A DNA stretch of 64,000 nt from Streptomyces zingiberis (GTDB lineage: Bacteria; Actinomycetota; Actinomycetes; Streptomycetales; Streptomycetaceae), in assembly GCF_012034935.1 (NCBI RefSeq), contig NZ_JAATEN010000002.1:372001-436000 (forward strand), written 5' to 3'. Below the pieces are notes generated by a model, which saw only the letters and a list, made by a program, of their open reading frames with translations, was not told where the DNA came from and searched no databases. The position numbers were made by a program, and so were the translations under genes. Below are positions 27,896 through 35,750 of the stretch, one piece after another; position 1 is the stretch's first letter, and every line of letters begins with the position of its first letter.

Positions 27896-28480
27896 GTGTC
27901 CGCGAAGCGTCCCGTCCTGTCCCGCCCCGCCCGGAGCGGCGCCCGGGCCACCGGCCCTGCCCCGGCCCGGGGGCCCGTCGGCCCGCTCCGCGCCGCGGTG
28001 ACCGCCGCCGCGATGGCCGGCGCCCTGCTGCTGGCCGGCTGCGGCGACGGCGGTGACAGTGGTGACGGGGACACCGTGCCGAAGGCGGCGACCGGCACGG
28101 TGGAGCAGCTCGCGGGCAAGGCGGGCTGCCCGGAGCCGCACATCCAGATCGACGCGGAGGAGTTGCGCCAGGGGCAGTGCGGCAAGGGGGACGGCCGCTA
28201 TGTCGTGACCACCTTCCTCAGCCACCAGGGGCAGCAGGACTGGCTCTCGGAGGCCGAGGCGTACGGCGGCTCGTATCTGGTGGGCCCCAAGTGGGTGATC
28301 GTCGGGGACGAGGACCTTCTGCGGAACTTCCGCGGGAAGCTCGGCGGCGACCTCGCGGCGGGCGCCTCGCACGGCGGGGACTCCGGTGACGACGGCGGCG
28401 AGCACGACGGCGGTAAGCACGACGGCGGGGACGGCGGGGACGGCGGGCACGGCAAGGGCCACGGCGGCGACCACGGCTGA
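27896..28480 (+). CDS. Lipoprotein with His/Gly/Asp-rich C-terminal tail
   Basis: This 194-residue protein has a long basic lead, a hydrophobic segment and lipobox LLLAGC (Cys49), so it should be anchored to the outer membrane face. The globular part (about 65-155) contains CPEPHIQ and QGQCGKGDGRYVVTTF, with two Cys that may pair, and WLSEAEAYGGSYLVGPKW. The last 35 residues are a His/Gly/Asp/Lys tail with seven His, a likely metal-binding stretch. A GGAG ribosome site precedes the GTG at 27896. I do not recognise a named family; by look it is one of the small secreted lipoproteins common in Streptomyces. Confidence 0.75.
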   Translation: MSAKRPVLSRPARSGARATGPAPARGPVGPLRAAVTAAAMAGALLLAGCGDGGDSGDGDTVPKAATGTVEQLAGKAGCPEPHIQIDAEELRQGQCGKGDGRYVVTTFLSHQGQQDWLSEAEAYGGSYLVGPKWVIVGDEDLLRNFRGKLGGDLAAGASHGGDSGDDGGEHDGGKHDGGDGGDGGHGKGHGGDHG

Positions 28481-28500
28481 CGCGGCCGCGGGGCGCCCCG

Positions 28501-28549
28501 GCCGGGGGAGCGGGCCCGGGGGAGCGGGCCCGGGGGAGCGGGCCCGGGG
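28501..28549. repeat. 15-bp tandem repeat, about three copies
   Basis: Units of gcccgggggagcggg lie head to tail directly after the lipoprotein gene. GC-only content suggests slippage-driven expansion. Confidence 0.75.
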
Positions 28550-28770
28550 CGGTGGCACGGCGGGGGCGCCCCGCGGGCGAGCGGCACCGGTGTCACCGTC
28601 GTGGCGGGCACGCGCGGCCCGGCCCGGCGCCGGAGGCCCGGCGCCGGAACGGTCACGGCGCCCGGGCCGAGCCCCGGCCCGGGTGCCCGGGCCGCGCGCC
28701 GATCTGTCTCCGCCCGTGGGCGGCCTGCCGACGGGGCCGCGGTTTCCGGCGCGGGACTCCGTCCGGCCCC

Positions 28771-28851
28771 CGCCCCGGAAACAGCGGAGCCCTACCCCGC
28801 CCCCGCCCCGGGAACAGCGGGCCCCATCCCGCCCCGCCCCGGAAACAGCGG
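28771..28851. repeat. Three spaced copies of a 17-bp unit
   Basis: Copies of cgccccggaaacagcgg lie at 28771-28787, 28804-28820 (one mismatch) and 28835-28851, spaced by 31-33 bp. The regular spacing (about three helical turns) leads straight into the terminator hairpin. Confidence 0.75.
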
Positions 28852-28884
28852 TGGGGGTGCCGGTGCGAGCACCGGCACCCCCAC
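28851..28884. terminator. Bidirectional terminator, perfect 16-bp stem
   Basis: GTGGGGGTGCCGGTGC and its exact complement are separated by two bases, giving an effective tetraloop CGAG. It lies between the convergent lipoprotein and DUF1996 genes. Confidence 0.88.
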
Positions 28885-28958
28885 CAGGGCGGTCACGCGG
28901 GACCGTCAGGGGATCCGATCGGCGGGTGAGCCGCCCGGGGCCGCCCGGAGGCGCCCCG

Positions 28959-30413
28959 TCAGGTGCACTCCTGGCCGGTGTTGATGCACTCCACGGCCTG
29001 GGCCATCAGCCCCTCGGACATCACGTTGATGAAGTCACCGTGGTCCGTGATGGGCTTGTGGAGCTGCTCCGGGAAGGTGTCCAGCGCGAAGTTGGGGCCG
29101 GTCGGCACGTCGTAGACGATCCGCTGGACCAGCTTCGGGATGGCGACGAACCCGTCGTTGCAGGAGCCGTCCTCACCTGCGAAGGCGACGTGGTCACGGT
29201 GGTTGGCGCTGTCGATGTTCTGGCCGTCCCAGCAGCTCTGGAACTCGAACTTGCGCACCACCTGGCTGCCCTCGGGGCAGAGCGGGTACTTGTCCTCGAT
29301 CTGCCGGTCCTCGAAGCCGGTGCAGCTCCAGGAGGAGTTGACGTTGGCGTTGCCGTTGGTGAACGACTTGGCGTCACCGGTGATGATGCGCAGGAAGCGC
29401 GGCATCTCCACGACCTCGCCGACCGGGCTGCCCACGAAGTCCAGGGTCACCTCGGCAGGCTGGATGATCTTGCCGACGTTGCCGTCCTGGCCGCCGCCCG
29501 GCTCGTTGACGTCGGCCTCGTCCCCGGCGGTGAGGTCACGGATCACCGGCCAGTAGTACGTGGAGAGGTCCTCCTGGTTGGCGCAGGTGGTCGCGCCCTG
29601 CGCGAGGACCTCGTCGCTGGCGAACGCGTCGTTGGCCTGGTTGCCGACGTAGTCGTGCATGTGGTGCGCGCCGTTGCTCACGCCGGGCGCCACGATGACG
29701 TTGTCGGAGTTGAAGATCCGGTTCTCGTTGGTGCCGCAGGCCGTCGTGAACTTCCCGGTGGAGGCGTTGCCCTGGTTCTCCGGGTTCTGGACGTTCGGCT
29801 GGACGTCGTTGATGTCGACGAAGTCCTCGGGCACCGGGCCGCTCGCGGGCGGAGCCTCGCCGCCCTGGTCACCACCGTCCTGGCCACCCTGGCCGCCGCC
29901 CTGGCCGCCCTGGTCACCGCCCTGCTGGCCGTCGTTCGGGGCGATCTGGCCGCCGTTCTTCATCTTGCACTTGGCGAGCTTCTTCAGGCCCGCCTGCTGC
30001 ACACCCTGGCGTTCGAGGGCGATCTGGATGCGCTCGATGGTCGCGCGCCGCTTGTCCACCAGCGGGTTGAGCACCGCGTTGCGGGTCCAGGACGGGTCGC
30101 GCAGCGCCTCGTCCCCGTTGGTGGCCAGGCGCTTGTAGGAGTCGCCGATCTGGCTGTCGAGCTTGGCCAGCTCCTCGGCGACCTCCTGCTTCGACTGCTT
30201 GGGGACGTTGCGCAGGCGGTCCACCACGTTGGGACAGGCGATGGTGGAGACCTGCTGGACCGCCGCTCCTTTCCGGCTTTCGGGCTGGTTGTTCCACTCG
30301 CCGGCGGAGGCGTAGTTCACCGCAGCGAGCCCGCCGCCTCCCAACAGAAGGGCCGCCGCCGCACCGGCCGTTCTGTTCAGCAAAGGGGAACGCTTGTGTG
30401 TCTTGGGCTTCAT
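28959..30413 (-). CDS. Secreted DUF1996-domain protein
   Basis: This 484-residue exported protein has a signal-anchor of Sec type (about residues 14-36, TAGAAAALLLGGGGLAAVNY). It is followed by a helical region (about 50-150) with three Cys, and a Gln/Gly-rich linker (about 160-190, GGDQGGQGGGQGGQ). The DUF1996 domain is at about 200-475, seen in MHDYVGN, FTNGNANVN and NHRDHVAF. The family occurs in fungi and actinobacteria, often with carbohydrate-binding modules, and its chemistry is not established. The ATG at 30413 begins MKPKTHKRSP; an upstream ATG at 30449 adds no conserved sequence. It ends at the shared terminator and follows a two-component system. Confidence 0.85.
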   Translation of the reverse strand: MKPKTHKRSPLLNRTAGAAAALLLGGGGLAAVNYASAGEWNNQPESRKGAAVQQVSTIACPNVVDRLRNVPKQSKQEVAEELAKLDSQIGDSYKRLATNGDEALRDPSWTRNAVLNPLVDKRRATIERIQIALERQGVQQAGLKKLAKCKMKNGGQIAPNDGQQGGDQGGQGGGQGGQDGGDQGGEAPPASGPVPEDFVDINDVQPNVQNPENQGNASTGKFTTACGTNENRIFNSDNVIVAPGVSNGAHHMHDYVGNQANDAFASDEVLAQGATTCANQEDLSTYYWPVIRDLTAGDEADVNEPGGGQDGNVGKIIQPAEVTLDFVGSPVGEVVEMPRFLRIITGDAKSFTNGNANVNSSWSCTGFEDRQIEDKYPLCPEGSQVVRKFEFQSCWDGQNIDSANHRDHVAFAGEDGSCNDGFVAIPKLVQRIVYDVPTGPNFALDTFPEQLHKPITDHGDFINVMSEGLMAQAVECINTGQECT

Positions 30414-30464
30414 GGCCAGCGATACGCAGCGAGGGGCCCCCGTGTTCAAACCCCCGTGCGGACC

Positions 30465-31121
30465 TCATTCCCCGGTGCCCCGGTCCAGATAGGCCAGAAC
30501 CGCGAGAACCCGCCGGTTGTCGTCGTCCGAGGGGGACAGATCGAGCTTGGCGAAGATGTTGGATGTGTGCTTCGCCACAGCCCGTTCGGTGATGAACAGC
30601 TGCCCGGCGATGGCCGTGTTGGAGCGCCCTTGCGCCATCAGCCCCATCACCTCCCGTTCGCGTGGGGTGAGCGCCCCCATCGGGCGGTCCCGGGAGCGCC
30701 GGTCGAGGAGTTGCGAGATCACCTGCGGGTCCATCGCCGTGCCGCCCGCGGCGACCCGCCGCACCGCGTCGATGAACTGGTCGGCGTCGAACACGCGGTC
30801 CTTCAGCAGATAGCCCACCCCGCCCCGGCCGTCCGCCAGCAGTTCCCGCGCGTACAACTGCTCGACGTGCTGGGACAGGACGAGCACCGGCAGCCCGGGG
30901 GTCTCCTGGCGGGCGGCCAGCGCGCACTGGAGCCCCTCGTCGGAGAACGACGGCGGCAGCCGGACGTCGACCACCGCCACGTCCGGCCGCAGCTCGGCCA
31001 GGGCCCGGGTCAGCTCCGGGCCGCTGGCCACGGCTGCCGCGATCTCGAAACCGAACGCCTCCAGCATCCGGACCAGCCCGTCCCTCAGGAGGAAGAGGTC
31101 TTCTGCGAGGACAACACGCAC
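30465..31121 (-). CDS. LuxR/NarL-family response regulator
   Basis: This 218-residue regulator has an N-terminal receiver domain (VRVVLAEDLFLLRDG; phosphoacceptor Asp in VAVVDVRLPP, about residue 51; Lys in LLKDRV) and a C-terminal LuxR HTH (LTPREREVMGLMAQGRSNTAIA, residues 150-190). The GTG at 31121 lies inside the end of the kinase gene, a 37-bp overlap that couples translation. It should act with the adjacent kinase; its targets may include its own promoter region, where direct repeats are found. Confidence 0.93.
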   Translation of the reverse strand: MRVVLAEDLFLLRDGLVRMLEAFGFEIAAAVASGPELTRALAELRPDVAVVDVRLPPSFSDEGLQCALAARQETPGLPVLVLSQHVEQLYARELLADGRGGVGYLLKDRVFDADQFIDAVRRVAAGGTAMDPQVISQLLDRRSRDRPMGALTPREREVMGLMAQGRSNTAIAGQLFITERAVAKHTSNIFAKLDLSPSDDDNRRVLAVLAYLDRGTGE

Positions 31122-32383
31122 GGCAGCTCCATCGTCACCATCGTCGGGCCGCCGGCCGGGCTGCTGACGGCGAGAACGCCGTCGAATGTACCGAGCCTGC
31201 GCTCGACCCCGGACAGGCCCGAGCCCGCGGCCGGGTCGGCCCCGCCGCGGCCGTTGTCCGTGACGGTCATCCGCAGGGCCCGGGCGGGCCCGTCGTAGCG
31301 CACGTCCAGCCACAGATGGTCGGCCCCCGAGTGCTTCACCGCGTTCGTCAGCGCCTCGCTCACCGCGAAGTACGCCGCCGACTCCACCGGCGCCGCCGCC
31401 CGCCCGGGCAGCTCCACCGCCACGTCCACCGGCAGCGGCAGCCGCAGCGCCAGCGCCCGCAGGGCGTCCCCCAGGCCGCGCTCGGCCAGTACCGGCGGAT
31501 GGATGCCCCGCACCAGGTCCCGCAGTTCGGTCAGCGCCTCCGCCGAGGACTGCCGCGCCGCGGCCAGCAGCCGCCGCGCCTGCTCCGGGTCCTTCTCCAG
31601 CAGCGCCTCGACGGTGCCCAGGCTCATCCCCATCGCCACCAGCCGGGCCTGCGCCCCGTCGTGCAGGTCGCGCTCGATGCGCCGGAGCTCGGCGGCGGAG
31701 ACGTCCACCGCGTCGCCGCGGGTCTCCTCCAGCCGCTGCACCCGCCGCGCGAGCACCGCCTTCGGCGGCGACAGCACGGCGGCGCTCACCCGGACGTGCA
31801 GCCGCAGCAGCGGCTGCGCGATCAGCGGCGCGGCGGCCAGGAACGCCAGCCCGAGCGCGCCGGCCAGCAGGGCGCTCGGCTGCCCGGTCACCGGGAGGAA
31901 GAGGAAGGTGACGGTCTCGCCGGTGCGTTCCACCACCCGCCACAGCCCCGCCGCGAGGGCCACCCCCACCACCGGGAGGATCAGCGGGAGTCCGGCCAGG
32001 ATCGCGGTGGTGAACCCCACCACCATGTCGAACCACAGCCACAGCACGTCGCGCCAGGTCGCCGGATCGCTCAGCAGCTGCCCGCAGCGCCGGGCCCGCG
32101 CCCCCAGGAAACCGCCCTCCTCCGGCGGCAGCGGGCGGCGCACCGTCGGCGCCGGCACCCCGGTCCAGGCCCGTCCCGCCTCCCGCCGCCGGTCGGCGTA
32201 GCTCACCACGGCGCCCAGGACCGCCGGGGTGGTCACGACACCGATCCCCAGCGGGATCAGCCCCAGCGACAGCAGGGTCAGCATGAGCAGCGAGGTGGAC
32301 ACCAGCAGGGCCGCCCCCGCCAGCAGCAGTCCCCGTCCCGCCGCGGCCAGCGCCGCGGGGAGGGCCGCAGAGAATTTCGTCAC
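31085..32383 (-). CDS. Sensor histidine kinase (HisKA_3 type)
   Basis: This 432-residue kinase has a four-helix membrane sensor domain in the first 200 residues (for example LLLAGAALLVSTSLLMLTLLSLGLIPLGIGV), matching the 'putative sensor' domain common in Streptomyces. The HisKA_3 motif is ERDLHDGAQARLVAM (His at about residue 222), and the ATPase G-box is TVTDNGRGGAD followed by GSGLSGVERRLG. Two adjacent GTG codons (32383 and 32386) can start it. It forms an overlapping pair with the response regulator. The stimulus is unknown; the divergent membrane protein genes are candidate targets. Confidence 0.93.
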   Translation of the reverse strand: MTKFSAALPAALAAAGRGLLLAGAALLVSTSLLMLTLLSLGLIPLGIGVVTTPAVLGAVVSYADRRREAGRAWTGVPAPTVRRPLPPEEGGFLGARARRCGQLLSDPATWRDVLWLWFDMVVGFTTAILAGLPLILPVVGVALAAGLWRVVERTGETVTFLFLPVTGQPSALLAGALGLAFLAAAPLIAQPLLRLHVRVSAAVLSPPKAVLARRVQRLEETRGDAVDVSAAELRRIERDLHDGAQARLVAMGMSLGTVEALLEKDPEQARRLLAAARQSSAEALTELRDLVRGIHPPVLAERGLGDALRALALRLPLPVDVAVELPGRAAAPVESAAYFAVSEALTNAVKHSGADHLWLDVRYDGPARALRMTVTDNGRGGADPAAGSGLSGVERRLGTFDGVLAVSSPAGGPTMVTMELPCVLSSQKTSSS

Positions 32384-32556
32384 CACGTGGATCCCCGGAT
32401 CTCGTGGGCGTCCCCCTCGGACGCCCGTGTGGCCAGTCTCCCGGCGGCGCGCCCGGGGGGCACGGGGCCCCGGCCCCCCAGGGGGGTGTACCCGGCACCA
32501 CCCCGCGGGGGTGCCCGTGTCCCCCCACGGCCCGCCGGGCGCGCGCGTCGGGCCGC

Positions 32557-32590
32557 GACGCGGGTGAACGGGGGCGGACGCGGGTGAACG
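32557..32590. promoter_or_regulatory. Two 14-bp direct repeats 20 bp apart
   Basis: GACGCGGGTGAACG occurs at 32557-32570 and again at 32577-32590, on the same face of the helix. They lie between the kinase gene and the divergent membrane protein gene. They are a candidate binding site for the response regulator. Confidence 0.5.
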
Positions 32591-32693
32591 CGGCGGGGAG
32601 CGCGTCCGTACCCCCGTGGACATGGCTGAAGTCCGACCGCTCCCCGAGGTGTGGCGTCCCTGGCGCTACCCACGTTCGAACATGCGTGGGACC

Positions 32694-33389
32694 ATGCATC
32701 TCGCCATGGATGCCATGACGGGAGACCGATCGCTCACACGTGCGCTGCGTGCCGCGCTGTTCGCGGCCGTCTCCGTCGTGCTGGCCGCGACCGGCCACGC
32801 GATGACATCCGGCCACGACATCCCGCTCCCCGCGCTCCTGGCCGCCTTCGGCGCCACCGGCGCGGCCGCCTGGCTGGGCGGGGCGGAGGCCCGCGGGCCG
32901 CTCCCCATCGCCGGGGCGCTGCTGGCCGGGCAGGCCGTCCTGCACTGGTTCTTCAGCGGCGCCGGAGGGGCCGGCCACGGCGCCACCGGCACGGCGGGCG
33001 CCGGGCACCTGGCGGGTGCCGCCGGAGGCCCGATGCCGGACGGCGCCGCCGGCCCCGCCACCGCGTCGCTCGCCATGCTCGCCGCGCACGCCGTCGCCGC
33101 GCTCTGCTGCGCCTGCTGGCTGTGGCGCGGCGAGGCCGCGTTCTTCCGGCTGCTGCGCTGCGTGGCCGCCCTCGCGCTGACCCCGCTGCTGCGGGCGCTG
33201 GCCGCGCGCTCCGGGCCGCCGTCCGTCCCGGCCGCCGTCCGGCCCCCGCTGCCCGCCCCGGCGGCGGACGTCCCGCCGCCGGGCCCGCCGCCCTCCTACG
33301 TGCTCTCCCGGCGGGGGCCGCCACCGGCCGCCGTCCCCCGCACCACCACGCCCACCGCCCGTTCCACGGCGGTTCCGGCCGCGGCCTGA
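32694..33389 (+). CDS. Small multi-helix membrane protein, function unknown
   Basis: This protein of about 231 residues has four predicted transmembrane helices: LRAALFAAVSVVLAATGHAM, LPALLAAFGATGAAAWLGG, LPIAGALLAGQAVLHWFF and a Cys-containing helix (AHAVAALCCACWLW). Histidines lie at helix ends and in a Gly/His-containing loop (GAGHGATGTAGAGH), suggesting metal handling. The last 60 residues are Pro-rich and cytoplasmic. The start is uncertain: ATG 32694 has a weak GGGA; ATG 32682, ATG 32622 and GTG 32616 are in frame. It lies upstream of a PepSY-type protein in the same orientation. Confidence 0.7.
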   Translation: MHLAMDAMTGDRSLTRALRAALFAAVSVVLAATGHAMTSGHDIPLPALLAAFGATGAAAWLGGAEARGPLPIAGALLAGQAVLHWFFSGAGGAGHGATGTAGAGHLAGAAGGPMPDGAAGPATASLAMLAAHAVAALCCACWLWRGEAAFFRLLRCVAALALTPLLRALAARSGPPSVPAAVRPPLPAPAADVPPPGPPPSYVLSRRGPPPAAVPRTTTPTARSTAVPAAA

Positions 33390-33717
33390 CCGCCCGCCGG
33401 GTGCCCGGCGGCACCCCGGGCGGACGGCGCCACCGGAACGGACGGGGCGTGACGTTTCCACGGGCCCGCCACCGGCGGCGCCCGCGAGACCTCCGGGCAC
33501 CGCGACGGCGGCCCGGCGGTGGAGAGACCGGACCCCGCCCTGGCAACGCCCCGCCGCCGGGCCGGACCGGCCGCCCGCACCCCGGATCCACCGCCCGCCT
33601 CCGGCCACGGCCCGCCCCACCGCCCCGAGCCGCGCCCGCGCGCCCCGGCACCCGGCAGTACGCCCGGGGTGCCGGCCGCGCCCGCCGCGCGGCCGAACCC
33701 GAAGTGAGGCCACCCCC
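33390..33717. other. Intergenic region with weak hairpin
   Basis: These 328 bp separate the membrane protein and PepSY genes. A short perfect hairpin (CCGCCGGG-tg-CCCGGCGG, 33394-33411) follows the first stop and may be a terminator. No gene is seen in the rest. Confidence 0.5.
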
Positions 33718-35541
33718 ATGTCCATCGACGACCCCGCACGGCCGGAGACCCCCCGGCCCGCCCCGCCGGACGGCCCGTCCGGCCCCGCGGTCCGCGCCGG
33801 CGACCCGGCCCGCGCGGACGGGACGGCCACCGCCCCGGCCGTGCCCGCGGCCCGCGCCCCGGAGCCCGCGCCCGCCACGGCCGCCACCACGGCCGGCACG
33901 GGGGCCGCCACCACGGCTGCGACCACGGTCGGCACGGGGGCCGCCACCACGGCTGCCACCACGGCCACCGCCGCTCCGGCCACCCCCACGGCCCGTCCCG
34001 GCGACGGCAAGGGCGAGGACACAGGCGAGGGCGCGGACGACGGCGGTCCGGCCGTCCCTCCGGCCGCCGACGGCACCCCTGCGGGCCCTCCTCCGTCCCC
34101 TCCCGAGGGTGCGGGCTCCCCGGCGCCCTCGCCCCGGGCCTCCCGGGCCGGTCTGCGCCCCCTCGTGCTGCGGCTGCATTTCTACGCGGGCCTGCTGGTG
34201 GCCCCGTTCCTGCTGGTCGCCGCCGTCACCGGGCTGCTCTACGCCGCCTCGTACCAGATCGAGAAGGTGGTCTACGCCGACGAGCTGACGGCCCCCGTGC
34301 CCGAGGGCGGGAAGCCGCTCCCCCTCGACGAGCAGGTACGGGCCGCCGTCGAGGCGAACCCGGACGGCACCCTCGGCAGCGTCTGGGCGTCCCCCGGCGA
34401 CGGCACCACCACCCGTGTGCTCTTCCCCAACCCCGCCCTCGGCGAGTCCAGGTCGGACGCCGTCTTCGTCGACCCGTACACCGCCGAGGTCCGCGGTGAG
34501 CTGGTCAGCTACGGCGGTTCCGGCGCGCTGCCCGTGCGCGCCTGGATCTCCGAGCTCCACCGCCATCTGCACCTCGGCGAGCCCGGCCGCCTCTACAGCG
34601 AACTGGCCGCGAGCTGGCTGTGGGTGGTGGCGCTCGGCGGGCTGGTGCTGTGGCTGCGCCGCAGGCGCGCCACCCGCGGCGCGCGCGGTGTGCTGCTGCC
34701 GGAGCGCGGGGCGACGGGCCGTCGCCGCACCATGTCCCGGCACGGCGCGATCGGCGTCTGGGCCCTGCCCGGCCTGCTGTTCCTCTCCGCCACCGGGCTC
34801 ACCTGGTCCGCGTACGCGGGCGAGAACATCGGCGTGCTGCGCGAGCAGCTCCGCGGCGCGACCCCGGCGATCACCGCCACCGTGGACCCGTCGGCGGACG
34901 GGGCGGCCGGCGGCCACGAGGGGCACGGCGGCGCGCACGGCGACACCGGCCACCAGCCGGGCGCGGGCGGGGACGTCGGCCTCGACCGGGTCGTGGAGAC
35001 CGCCCGCGCGGAAGGCGTCACCGAGCAGCTGGTGATCACCATGCCGGCCGACGAGAACGGCGCCTACGTCGTCACCGAGAACGACACGCAGTGGCCGGTG
35101 CACTTCGACGCGGTGTCCGTGCACCCGACGACGGGCGAGACCGTGGACACCCTCGCCTTCGCCGACTACCCGGTCCTCGCCCAGCTCACCCAGATCGGTA
35201 TCGACGCCCACATGGGGCAGACCCTGGGCCTGTTCAACCAGATCCTGCTCGCCGCCCTGATGGTGGGGCTCATCGCCCTGATCGTCTACGGCTACCGGAT
35301 GTGGTGGCAGCGCCGCCCCACCCGCGGTGCCGCCTTCGCCTTCGGCCGGCCGATACCGCGCGGCGCCTGGCGCAAGGCCCCGCCCGCCACACTGGCCGTG
35401 CTGCTGGTGGCGGCGGTGCTGGTCGGCTGGTTCGTCCCGCTGTTCGGGCTGGGGCTGCTGCTGTTCCTCGCGGTGGACCTCGTCCTCGGCGCGATCGCCC
35501 GCTCCCGCCGCCGCCGTGCCACGGGGACACCGGCGGGCTGA
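33718..35541 (+). CDS. PepSY-associated transmembrane protein (iron/copper-reductase-like)
   Basis: This 607-residue protein has a 140-residue disordered Ala/Thr/Pro-rich cytoplasmic lead with a Thr-Thr-Ala repeat (about 60-85). A PepSY_TM architecture follows: helix LRLHFYAGLLVAPFLLVAAVTGLLY, a PepSY-type exterior domain, the conserved ELHRHLHLGEPGR before a second helix, and later helices FNQILLAALMVGLIALIVYG and LAVLLVAAVLVGWFVPLFG. A His-rich exterior loop (residues about 398-422, EGHGGAHGDTGH) probably binds metal. Related proteins act with siderophore reduction or copper homeostasis. A GAGG ribosome site precedes the ATG at 33718. Pairing with the preceding His-containing membrane protein is suggested by context. 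Confidence 0.85.
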   Translation: MSIDDPARPETPRPAPPDGPSGPAVRAGDPARADGTATAPAVPAARAPEPAPATAATTAGTGAATTAATTVGTGAATTAATTATAAPATPTARPGDGKGEDTGEGADDGGPAVPPAADGTPAGPPPSPPEGAGSPAPSPRASRAGLRPLVLRLHFYAGLLVAPFLLVAAVTGLLYAASYQIEKVVYADELTAPVPEGGKPLPLDEQVRAAVEANPDGTLGSVWASPGDGTTTRVLFPNPALGESRSDAVFVDPYTAEVRGELVSYGGSGALPVRAWISELHRHLHLGEPGRLYSELAASWLWVVALGGLVLWLRRRRATRGARGVLLPERGATGRRRTMSRHGAIGVWALPGLLFLSATGLTWSAYAGENIGVLREQLRGATPAITATVDPSADGAAGGHEGHGGAHGDTGHQPGAGGDVGLDRVVETARAEGVTEQLVITMPADENGAYVVTENDTQWPVHFDAVSVHPTTGETVDTLAFADYPVLAQLTQIGIDAHMGQTLGLFNQILLAALMVGLIALIVYGYRMWWQRRPTRGAAFAFGRPIPRGAWRKAPPATLAVLLVAAVLVGWFVPLFGLGLLLFLAVDLVLGAIARSRRRRATGTPAG

Positions 35542-35750
35542 CGGTCCCCTCCGCCCTGTGCGGCGCCGGCCCCCGGTGGCGCGCAGGGCGGGGACGCGCA
35601 CGTCCGCCCCGTCCGGGGGTAGAAGCTCCGCACGACGCGCCGGGAACGCCCGGCCGGCGGACCGGTCCCGCCCGTCGCGGGGCCCCGCCGGGAGTCGGCC
35701 CGACGGTGCCCGCGCGGCGCCCGACGGCACGCACGGCGAAAGGTTCCCCC

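Larger units (their letters stand above)
28481..28958. other. Repeat-rich intergenic region ending in a terminator
   Basis: These 478 bp between convergent genes contain a 15-bp tandem repeat near 28501-28549, three copies of a 17-bp unit, and a 16-bp hairpin at 28851-28884. Open frames here are shadows of GC-rich repeats, and no gene is supported. Confidence 0.7.

Noticed and set aside
24541..28056. Long plus-strand frame opposite the GH89 gene
   Set aside because: The minus strand encodes a clear GH89 enzyme across the whole length; the plus frame has no ribosome site or motifs.
28386..31298. Long plus-strand frame opposite the DUF1996 and response regulator genes
   Set aside because: It crosses a strong terminator and repeats, and is antisense to two genes with solid domain evidence.
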